Shown: positions 58,401 through 64,000 of the stretch, piece by piece
Layout of the letters: every line of letters begins with the position of its first letter
Numbering within the stretch: the first letter of the stretch is position 1
Assembly (NCBI RefSeq): GCF_024172165.1
Contig: NZ_JAMZEB010000002.1
Coordinates: forward strand, 7,213,501-7,277,500
Direction: 5' to 3'
From: Nonomuraea thailandensis
GTDB taxonomy: Bacteria > Actinomycetota > Actinomycetes > Streptosporangiales > Streptosporangiaceae
Length of the DNA stretch: 64,000 nt
Program-made: the position numbers and the translations under genes
The notes under the pieces: model-generated
What the model was told of the DNA's origin: nothing
What the model saw: the letters and a program-made list of their open reading frames with translations, nothing else
Database searches by the model: none

Positions 58401-58710
58401 CCTGGTAGGTGGTGTCGCGAGCCTGCAGCTCGGTGAACGTCCTGCCGTCGGTGACGACGAACTGCAGGGTCTCGACGTTGGTGTTGTCGATCGTGGGCTC
58501 GTACACGTCGGACAGGACGCCGCCCGCCACCGTGAACCAGACCTTGGAGGCGCGGCCCGCCGAGGTGCCCACGCAGTCCTTGCGCGCCAGGCCGAAGTGC
58601 GAGGCCGTGCCGGGCCCGCCCGGCGCGGGGGTCCGGGCGAGCACCGGGTCGAAGGGCAGGAGGGCGATGGTGACGATCAGGACAAGAATGGATCGACGGA
58701 TCGCGACCAT
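55459..58710 (-). CDS. Secreted glucodextranase-like GH15 enzyme
   Basis: The 1083-residue precursor has a signal peptide (to about residue 25), a glucodextranase N-domain (~30-290) and a GH15 (alpha/alpha)6 barrel with candidate catalytic acids E468/E469 (RWEEQSGYSPST) and E684 (LIPEQAWEN). After these come an Ig-like domain B (~765-850) and a DOMON-like glucodextranase C domain to the end. This is the domain order of glucodextranase, which releases beta-glucose from dextran ends; a glucoamylase-like role is the alternative. It acts outside the cell or on its surface. Confidence 0.87.
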   Translation of the reverse strand: MVAIRRSILVLIVTIALLPFDPVLARTPAPGGPGTASHFGLARKDCVGTSAGRASKVWFTVAGGVLSDVYEPTIDNTNVETLQFVVTDGRTFTELQARDTTYQVSTDSSGMTCTITSASKQGRYRLTTTYVTDPDRNAVVVRTRLQPAGLRLYARLDASVNGNGGGGEPNGGADSGVVDAGTGAPVVWDGNTVTSAPARDYAVPTHLALRAGRRLPQASVGYAGTPSDGAAQLDAARELTPYTEALAGNVVATARLPLDGRGEVTFALGFGRDRAAALRTAAEAAARPFDGTRARYEAGWAAYDAGLRRPPGALAGLYRLSVNVLKASEDKTFPGAVVASLAAPWGQAVGAGELAGGKALYFGSYREVFSRDLYEAFTGFLAAGDVATARATARFLLERQQLPDGRLPRNSLLNGRLAPDSGGDQLDETAYPILMAYQSGLTGVWDDVRAAADFLVSHGPAFGVERWEEQSGYSPSTIAAEIAALVAAGELAARHGDQARARLYRATADHFARSVKSWTVTTTGPYAPRYFLRLSRTGDPDAAVSYNLGNGGPTEDQRRVVDAGFLELTRLGILPPDDPDVLASLPVVDGVIRRDTASGPGWYRYGSGTPGTEDGYGDCHEPDPTSCAPSGKPWPTGNNGSGHVWPVLAGERAEQALQTRDQGTAAALLSAMRAMASGTGLIPEQAWENPGLPASAYGADPATASIGFRDGGPAGSASPLTWAQAQVVRLILSLGSTRPVEQPDVVRRRYADPPRAAPLTVTAPADGAAVPGTSVTVTGGTVPGARVEVAATPVDTGAATRVVSARAGADGAFAATAPVAFGEVVLTVTATTSDGRTGHARRAVVGDIVDATTVLDAEDPEGDDDGPGTYAYPTAADFHDGAFDLRGFQVITDASTVYLRAELRDLSPTFGNQMGAQLLDVYVRDPAASTTSTEAAFPQRNHRIAEQDAWSQRVEAQGFAAPVWVTADGAARAGAVVRASGTTRTITIALPRDTFGTPGPGWRFAVVLTGQDGFSADQARTFAATPQPYQFGVCAEGGTAPLCAVDPGTVPKALDVLLPPGRPQADVLNPLLGPVAVPAVRVP

Positions 58711-58767
58711 GCGGGGCTCCCCTCCCTACCCCCGATGGGATGAGAGAAGACCAGCCCCGCGCGGCTG

Positions 58768-60096
58768 TCAACCCCGGCCGGCGGGAACCACGGCGTCCAC
58801 GCCGCGGTCCAGGCGCAGCCCCCGCGTCTCCTTGAACGAGGTCAGCACCACGACCAGCGACACCGCCGCGATCACGACCATGTAGAAGGCGGGCGCGATG
58901 GCGCTGCCCGACGCCGACACCAGCCCCGTCGCGACGAACGGCGCGGTGCCGCCGAACAGCACGTACGCGGCGGTGTAGCCGATGGCCGAGCCGCTGGCCC
59001 GCACCTTGGCGGGGAACATCTCGACCAGCGCGGGCACGTTCGAGGTGCCGATCACCGAGACCAGCATGGCCAGCAGCGACGTGCCCAGCATGGCCCCCGC
59101 CAGCCCCGACCCCATCAGCCAGAACGCGGGCAGCGGCAGCAGCACGAACCCGGCGCAGGCCGCGATCAGCATGGGCCGCCGCCCGAACCGGTCGCTGGCC
59201 ATGGCGGCGAAGACGCAGGCCACGCTGTACGCCAGCATCGACACGACGTTCGTGAGCTGCGACTCGCTCTTGGTGTAGCCCAGCTCCTCCGACATGTACG
59301 CGATCATGTAGCTGCTCATCAGGTAGTACCCGACGGCGTTGGTGATGCTGTAGCCGAACAGCGTGGCGATCTGCCGGCCGCAGCGCCGCACGGCCTCGCG
59401 CAGCGGCGCCGGCTCCACCGCGTCGTGCTGCTCCAGCGACCGGAACACGGGCGTGTCCTCGACCTTGGAGCGCAGGTACAGCCCGATGAGCCCGAGCGGC
59501 GCCGCCAGCAGGAACGGCACGCGCCACCCCCAGCTCTGCAGCGCCTCGGCCGTCAGCGTCGAGGTGAGCAGGAAACCGACGCCGGAGCCCGCCACGCTGG
59601 CCAGGCCCACGGTCACGGGCACGGCGGCGGCGAAGCGGGCCCTGCGGCCCTCGGGCGCGTACTCGACGATGAACGCCGACGCTCCCGTGTACTCGCCTCC
59701 GGTGGAGAAGCCCTGGGCACAGCGCAGCAGGAACAGCAGGATCGGCGCGGCCATGCCCCAGGAGGCGTAGGTCGGCAGGATCCCGATGAGGAACGTGGCG
59801 CCGCTCATGGTGAGCACGGTCAGGGCCAGCATGCGGTTGCGGCCGAGGCGGTCGCCGTACCGGCCGAAGAAGGCCGCGCCGAGCGGCCTGGCGATGAAAC
59901 CGCCCGCGAAGATCGCCCAGGTGGCGAGCAGGGCGGCCGACTTGTCGTAGTCGGGGAAGAACAGCGCGGCGATGGTCGCGGACATCACGGCGTACGCCGC
60001 GGAGTCGAACCATTCGACGAAGTTGCCGATCGCGGAGGCCAACGAGACCTTGCGCCTGACGGCCGCTGAAGTGGGCGCGGATTCCTGGGGGGTCAT
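58768..60096 (-). CDS. MFS metabolite:H+ symporter (MHS family)
   Basis: The 442-residue protein has twelve membrane segments and the MHS hallmarks ASAIGNFVEWFDSAAYA at the first helix and GRYGDRLGRNRML after the second. MHS proteins (ShiA, KgtP, ProP relatives) import carboxylic acids or zwitterions with protons. It is the last gene of an operon with an enoyl-CoA hydratase and a CoA ligase, 10 bp after the ligase, so it probably imports the acid that the ligase activates. AAGGAG precedes the ATG. Confidence 0.88.
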   Translation of the reverse strand: MTPQESAPTSAAVRRKVSLASAIGNFVEWFDSAAYAVMSATIAALFFPDYDKSAALLATWAIFAGGFIARPLGAAFFGRYGDRLGRNRMLALTVLTMSGATFLIGILPTYASWGMAAPILLFLLRCAQGFSTGGEYTGASAFIVEYAPEGRRARFAAAVPVTVGLASVAGSGVGFLLTSTLTAEALQSWGWRVPFLLAAPLGLIGLYLRSKVEDTPVFRSLEQHDAVEPAPLREAVRRCGRQIATLFGYSITNAVGYYLMSSYMIAYMSEELGYTKSESQLTNVVSMLAYSVACVFAAMASDRFGRRPMLIAACAGFVLLPLPAFWLMGSGLAGAMLGTSLLAMLVSVIGTSNVPALVEMFPAKVRASGSAIGYTAAYVLFGGTAPFVATGLVSASGSAIAPAFYMVVIAAVSLVVVLTSFKETRGLRLDRGVDAVVPAGRG

Positions 60097-60106
60097 GCCT
60101 GGCTCC

Positions 60107-61651
60107 TTACTGGGTGTGACGGAGGCGGAGCTGCGCGCGCTGGATCTTCCCGGTCGCCGAGCGGGGCAGCTCGTCGACGAACTCGATCTCGCGCGGGTAG
60201 GCGAAGCGCGAATGCGTGGTCTTCGCGAACTCGCGGATCTCCCGTGCCAGCTCCTCGCCCGGCCGGTGGCCCGGCGAGAGCAGGACCCACGCCTTGACGG
60301 CCTGGCCGCGCACGGGGTCCGGCACCCCGGCCACGCCCACGTCGGCGACGGCGGGGTGGGCGCGCAGCGCCTCCTCGATCTCGTCGGGGCCGACGCGGTA
60401 GCCGGAGGTCTTGATCACATCGTCCACGCGGCCGAGGAACCAGTAGTAGCCGTCCTCGTCCACGCGCGCGTGGTCCTTGGTGTGGAACCACTGCCCGCCG
60501 AAGCTCTCCTGGGAGGCCTCGGGGCGGTTCCAGTAGCCGAGCGGGAACTGCGGGTTGCTCCGCGCCCGCAGGCAGATCTCGCCGACCTCGCCCTGGGGCA
60601 CCGGCCGCTCGTGCTCGTCGAGCAGCGCCACGTCCCAGCCGGGCAGCGGGCGGCCCATCGAGCCCTCCTTGACCGCCGTGCCGGGCAGGTTCCCGATCAG
60701 CGGGTACGACTCGGTCGAGCCGTAGTAGTCGAGCAGCGTGACGCCGAACTGGTCGCGGAACCACCGGATGAGGTCGGCGGTGAGCGGCTCGTTGGCGCAG
60801 CAGACCGTGCGCAGGCGCTGCGGGTGGCGGGCGCCCGCGTCCGGCACCCGCTCGCGCATCTTGCGCAGGAACGTGGGGTTGACCAGCCCGGTCGTCACCC
60901 CGTTGCGCGCCATGCCCGCGAGCAGCCCCTCCGGGTCGAACCCGGCGGCCGGCCGGTACACGTAGTGCACGGCGCCGGCCCGCAGCGGCCCCATGAGCTT
61001 GGCCATCGACCAGGCCCACTCCCCCGCGCCGTAGAAGACGTCGCCGGGGCGCAGGTCGTGGCAGACCTCGAACTCGTTGTGGCCGAGCAGCGTGCGGTGC
61101 GCGTGCACGATGCCCTTGGCGGGGCCGGTCGTGCCGGAGGTGTAGAAGATCAGCGCCGGGTCGTCGGCGGCCGTGTCGGCGTCCTCGAACTCCGGCTCCA
61201 GCCGCCCGATCACCGGGTCGTCCACGTCCACCACGATGCCCTCGTAGCCGCCGGCCCTGCGGACCGCGCCGGCCTCCGTGACCAGCACGGACGCGCCCGA
61301 GTCCGCCAGCCGGTAGGCGATCTGGTCGTCGGCCCACAGCAGCGACATGGTCACCAGCACGGCGCCGGTGCGCAGCACGCCGAGGTAGGTGGCGGGCGTG
61401 TCGGTGCGCTGCGGCAGCATGACGGCGACGCGGTCGCCGGGGCCCACCCCGGCGCCCTTCAGGCAGGCGGCGATCTGCCGGGAGCGGTCCTGGATCTCGC
61501 CCCAGCGGATCTCCTCGTGGGAGCCGGTGTGGTCCTCGAAGATCAGGGCCAGGCTCTCGCGCGGATGGCGGTCGGCCACGTCCACGGCCATGTTGTAGCG
61601 CTCGGGGACGCGCCACTCGTAGCCGGCGGAGGGAACGCTCCAGCCGGTCAT
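60107..61651 (-). CDS. AMP-binding acyl-CoA synthetase
   Basis: The 514-residue enzyme has the adenylate-forming motifs in order: YTSGTTGPAKG (P-loop), YYGSTESYP, WFHTKDHARVDEDGYYWFLGR and the hinge GRVDDVIKTSGYRVGPDEIEE, ending with the catalytic lysine in SATGKIQR. The pattern lies closest to acetate/benzoate-type acyl-CoA ligases. It turns a carboxylic acid into its CoA thioester in the cytosol. ATG 61651 overlaps the hydratase stop (ATGA). Paired with a hydratase and importer, it points to catabolism of an aromatic or branched acid. Confidence 0.88.
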   Translation of the reverse strand: MTGWSVPSAGYEWRVPERYNMAVDVADRHPRESLALIFEDHTGSHEEIRWGEIQDRSRQIAACLKGAGVGPGDRVAVMLPQRTDTPATYLGVLRTGAVLVTMSLLWADDQIAYRLADSGASVLVTEAGAVRRAGGYEGIVVDVDDPVIGRLEPEFEDADTAADDPALIFYTSGTTGPAKGIVHAHRTLLGHNEFEVCHDLRPGDVFYGAGEWAWSMAKLMGPLRAGAVHYVYRPAAGFDPEGLLAGMARNGVTTGLVNPTFLRKMRERVPDAGARHPQRLRTVCCANEPLTADLIRWFRDQFGVTLLDYYGSTESYPLIGNLPGTAVKEGSMGRPLPGWDVALLDEHERPVPQGEVGEICLRARSNPQFPLGYWNRPEASQESFGGQWFHTKDHARVDEDGYYWFLGRVDDVIKTSGYRVGPDEIEEALRAHPAVADVGVAGVPDPVRGQAVKAWVLLSPGHRPGEELAREIREFAKTTHSRFAYPREIEFVDELPRSATGKIQRAQLRLRHTQ

Positions 61652-62409
61652 CGGGCACGCCCCCGCAGGAAGCGGTTCATCTCGCGCTGCGGCTCGCCCG
61701 AGGCGTACGCGGCGGCGTGCACCTTCTTGGCGGCGTCCACGGCCTCGGCCAGCGCCTGGCTCTCCAGCTCCCGCAGCCGCCCCTTGGTCAGCGCCACGGC
61801 GCCGGGCGGCAGCGCGGACAGCTCCTTGGCCTGCCTGACGGCCTCCGCCAGCACGTCGCCGTCGCCGACGAGCCTGGTCAGCAGGCCCAGCCGCTCGGCC
61901 TCCGCCCCGTACACCAGCCGCCCGGTCAGCGCGAACTCGGTGGTCCTGGCCCGGCCGAGGATGTTCCACATGGCCCAGATGCCGGTGATGCTCGGGATGC
62001 CGGACAGCACCTCGGGCTGCCCCATCCGGACGCCGGGGTGGCCGATGCGCAGGTCGGCCAGCAGCGCGTACTGGAAGCCCGATCCGGCCGCCACCCCGTT
62101 CACCGCCGCCACGACCGGCTTGTCCAGGTCGAGGACCGCCCGGTAGAGGCGGTCGAAGCCGTCGATCCAGGCATCGGAGGCGGCGTGGTCGTCCGGGTCG
62201 ATCGTGGCCGTCTCGCCCAGGTCCTGCCCCGCGCAGAAGGCCCGCCCGGCGCCCGTGAGGACGACCGCGCCCACCTCCGGGTCGGCGCCCGCCTCGCACA
62301 GCAGCGCGATCAGCCGCTCGCGCATCTCGGCGGTCCAGGCGTTCAGCTTCTCCGGCCGGTTCAGGGTGATCACCGCGACGGGTCCGTCACGGTCCAGCAG
62401 CACAGTCAC
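61648..62409 (-). CDS. Enoyl-CoA hydratase/isomerase-family protein
   Basis: The 253-residue protein is a crotonase: VAVITLNRPEKLNAWT, then the first oxyanion-hole segment GAGRAFCAGQDLGE and the second AAVNGVAAGSGFQYALLADLRIG. A glutamate in MGQPEVLSGIP fits one of the catalytic acids. It hydrates or isomerises an acyl-CoA made by the following ligase. GTG 62409 is supported by GAAGGGA. It is the first gene of the three-gene operon and is divergent from a LysR regulator. Confidence 0.87.
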   Translation of the reverse strand: MTVLLDRDGPVAVITLNRPEKLNAWTAEMRERLIALLCEAGADPEVGAVVLTGAGRAFCAGQDLGETATIDPDDHAASDAWIDGFDRLYRAVLDLDKPVVAAVNGVAAGSGFQYALLADLRIGHPGVRMGQPEVLSGIPSITGIWAMWNILGRARTTEFALTGRLVYGAEAERLGLLTRLVGDGDVLAEAVRQAKELSALPPGAVALTKGRLRELESQALAEAVDAAKKVHAAAYASGEPQREMNRFLRGRAR

Positions 62410-62492
62410 AAGCGTCCCTTCGCAGGTCAACGGGCTTGCCGGGATACAACCAGGTGTGACGGGGCCGTGGCCAACATCAATGAAGTCCCTTG

Positions 62493-62510
62493 GCGATATC
62501 AGAGCGATAT
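62493..62510. promoter_or_regulatory. GCGATAT direct repeats, LysR-type site
   Basis: GCGATAT occurs at 62493-62499 and 62504-62510, one helical turn apart, directly before the lysR start at 62521 and facing the hydratase promoter. It fits a LysR autoregulatory site. Confidence 0.4.
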
Positions 62511-62520
62511 GGTGGGGCCG

Positions 62521-63414
62521 ATGGAGCTGCGTCACCTGCGGTACTTCGTCGCCGTGGCGGAGGAGCTGCACTTCGGCCGGGCGGCGGAGCGGCTGCACAT
62601 GGCCCAGCCGCCACTGTCCCAGCGCATCCGCGATCTGGAGCGGGAGCTGGGCGTGCGGCTGTTCGACCGCAACCCGCACCGCGTCTCGCTGACCGAGGCG
62701 GGCGCGCTGCTGCTGGAGCACGCCCGCGGCGTGCTCGACCGCGCCGACGCCGCCCGCGAGGCCATGCGCCGCATCCGCCCCGGCGCGTCCGGGGTGCTGC
62801 GCGCGGGCGTGCCGCCCGACACGACGCCCATGGCGCTGCGGACGCTGGTGGCGCGCTTCACCGAGCACGTCCCCGACGTGCTGCTGGAGCTGCACGAGCT
62901 CACCACGGCCAGCCAGCTCGCCAAGCTGCGCGCCGGGGAGCTCGACGCGGGCCTGGTACGGCACCCCTGCGACACGGTGGGGCTGGAGTCCAGCGAGGTC
63001 GTGCACCGGCGGCTGGGCGTGGTGCTCCCCGCCGGCCACCGGGCGGCCCTCCAGGACGTGGTACGCCTGCGCACGCTCGACGGCTCACCCCTGGTGATCT
63101 TCCCCAGGGAGATGGCGCCGCAGCTCTACGACCACGTGCTGGAGGCGTGCCGCGACAACGGCTTCCTGCCCGGCGCGATCCGGCACGCCCGCAACCCGCA
63201 CTTCGTGCACGGCCTGGTCATGTCGGGGCTGGGGGCGCACCTCAACGAGGAGCCGTACGACGAGCTGCCGGCCGGGCTGGTGTGGCGGCCGATCGACGAG
63301 CCCCGGCTGACCTGGTCCACCTCCGCCGTGTGGCCGCCCGTGCAGGGCGGGGAGGTCGTCGGCGCGTTCGCCGAGGCCGCGCTGGCGGGGCTGCGCTCCG
63401 TCGGGCACGCCTGA
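62521..63414 (+). CDS. LysR-family transcriptional regulator
   Basis: The 297-residue protein begins MELRHLRYFVAVAEELHFGRAAERL, the canonical LysR HTH of the CatM/BenM-like branch, followed by the linker helix and a PBP-like effector domain. I prefer ATG 62521, which has GGTGGGG upstream, over ATG 62509. Divergent transcription from the hydratase/ligase/symporter operon indicates that it activates that operon when the acid or a CoA product is present. A hairpin follows the stop. Confidence 0.9.
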   Translation: MELRHLRYFVAVAEELHFGRAAERLHMAQPPLSQRIRDLERELGVRLFDRNPHRVSLTEAGALLLEHARGVLDRADAAREAMRRIRPGASGVLRAGVPPDTTPMALRTLVARFTEHVPDVLLELHELTTASQLAKLRAGELDAGLVRHPCDTVGLESSEVVHRRLGVVLPAGHRAALQDVVRLRTLDGSPLVIFPREMAPQLYDHVLEACRDNGFLPGAIRHARNPHFVHGLVMSGLGAHLNEEPYDELPAGLVWRPIDEPRLTWSTSAVWPPVQGGEVVGAFAEAALAGLRSVGHA

Positions 63415-63428
63415 GATCCCTGTCATCC

Positions 63429-63450
63429 GGTTCGCGTTCCTGTGCGAACC
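63429..63450 (+). terminator. Hairpin after the lysR gene
   Basis: GGTTCGC (63429-63435) and GCGAACC (63444-63450) form a 7-bp stem with an 8-base loop, 14 bases past the stop. Confidence 0.45.
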
Positions 63451-63478
63451 AGGAGCCAAGGACGCGAGTCCAACCTTT

Positions 63479-63504
63479 GGAACGATCCTGGCGTCGCCGG
63501 GGTC
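63479..63504 (+). promoter_or_regulatory. Possible ECF sigma-type promoter of the deacetylase gene
   Basis: GGAAC at 63479-63483 and GGTC at 63501-63504 are spaced 17 bases apart, the pattern used by extracytoplasmic-function sigma factors that control envelope genes. It lies about 50 bases before the ATG. Confidence 0.3.
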
Positions 63505-63552
63505 GTCCTTCAGGGGACACGCACCGGGGGCGGTGCTCGTACAGGGGGATTC

Positions 63553-64000
63553 ATGGACATCGACGCGATGTCGCGCGGGCCTGGGGCGGCCGGCGCGAGA
63601 CGGGGGACGGCGAGGGCGATCGCCGCGGTGGCACTGGCGGCGGGCCTGGGGGGTGCGGGCACGCTCGTCACCAGCGCGGAAGCGGCGCGGGCCGCTTCCG
63701 CGACGACCGCCGCCACCACTGAGGCGGCCTTATCCGCGAGCGCCCTCGCCGCGGCCGCTGCTCCACGGGCCGCTGCGGCGTCCGGGTCCGCTTTCGCGGC
63801 CGGGGGCGCCGCCTTCGCGGCCGGGGCCAGGCCGGTGAACTGCCGGCGGGTCAAGTGCGTGGCGCTGACCTTCGACGACGGCCCCGGCAAGTACACGGAC
63901 GCGCTGCTGCGGAGCCTGGCGGCCTACCGGGCGCGGGCCACGTTCTTCGTCGTCGGGCAGAACGTCGCCGCGTACCCGGGGATCGTGCGCAGGACGCACG
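63553..64000 (+). CDS. Secreted polysaccharide deacetylase, N-terminal part
   Basis: The gene starts at ATG 63553 (GGGGG upstream) and runs off the right edge; 149 residues are visible. A signal or anchor segment (RAIAAVALAAGLGGAGTLV) is followed by an Ala/Ser/Thr-rich linker of about 50 residues. The NodB homology domain then begins with VALTFDDGPGKYTDALL, whose DD pair is catalytic and metal-binding, and RATFFVVGQN. Such enzymes remove N- or O-acetyl groups from chitin, peptidoglycan or xylan outside the cell. Confidence 0.83.
   Translation, partial: MDIDAMSRGPGAAGARRGTARAIAAVALAAGLGGAGTLVTSAEAARAASATTAATTEAALSASALAAAAAPRAAAASGSAFAAGGAAFAAGARPVNCRRVKCVALTFDDGPGKYTDALLRSLAAYRARATFFVVGQNVAAYPGIVRRTH

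Noticed and set aside
55885..58743. A 952-codon open frame opposite the glucodextranase gene
   Set aside because: Glucodextranase has full domain order and catalytic residues; the opposite frame is G/R/V/A-rich without motifs.
1..64000. Insertion sequences, prophage, integrases, tRNA or rRNA genes
   Set aside because: I found no transposase or integrase motif, no attachment-site duplication and no tRNA-like cloverleaf on either strand; a dedicated tRNA scan was not possible.

Overview
The window is very GC rich, with strong G/C bias at third codon positions, frequent GTG/TTG starts, 4-bp start/stop overlaps, many secreted carbohydrate enzymes and several LacI/ROK/LysR/GntR/TetR regulators. 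That profile fits a chromosomal accessory region of a filamentous actinomycete. Streptosporangiales (for example a Nonomuraea-like genus) is my best guess, made by inference and not from a marker gene. I see no tRNA, rRNA, CRISPR array, insertion sequence or prophage.

Layout. 1-8.4 kb: the start of a GH3 glycosidase behind a clear promoter, a DUF397 protein, a methyltransferase, then a sugar-catabolic block (LacI, cupin, DUF6807/PmoA-like, Gfo/Idh/MocA, LacI) and a secreted serine hydrolase. 8.4-17 kb: a small secreted protein, a phosphotransferase, an amidohydrolase under a large inverted-repeat operator, an M36 metalloprotease, and a two-gene unit pairing a vWA-domain protein with an ARPP-1-like protein. 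17-22 kb: a TetR/MFS efflux pair with twin operators, a secreted endonuclease/phosphatase-fold protein, and a small operon of orphan ABC ATPase, 44-residue acidic protein and FMN reductase. 22-34 kb: a secreted GH35 beta-galactosidase, a BtrH_N-type protein, and a six-gene operon (ROK regulator, three-part sulfonate/taurine-type importer, cytosolic sulfatase, secreted GH43) that looks built for organosulfur or sulfated-glycan use. 34-41 kb: two adjacent WxG proteins, a polyamine-type ABC operon, and a divergent GntR plus Cache-domain protein. 41-49 kb: a beta-helix carbohydrate-active protein, LysR with an FAH-fold enzyme, a Tat-exported multicopper oxidase with a membrane partner, and a NarL-type two-component system. 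49-50.3 kb: a decayed KAP NTPase/WD40 gene. 50-64 kb: an L,D-transpeptidase, two tandem cytochrome b paralogues without bc1 partners, a glucodextranase, an enoyl-CoA hydratase/CoA ligase/MFS operon with divergent LysR, and the start of a polysaccharide deacetylase.

The glycosidases (GH3, GH35, GH43, GH15, beta-helix) with local regulators and transporters suggest soil-type scavenging of plant or microbial polysaccharides. The less ordinary items are the vWA/ARPP-1-like pair (with a 26-bp duplication that rewrote the vWA C-terminus), the organosulfate operon, the tandem cytochrome b genes with copied leader regions, the WxG pair, the orphan ATPase/44-aa/FMN-reductase operon, and several intergenic tandem repeats and uncommonly clean operators.
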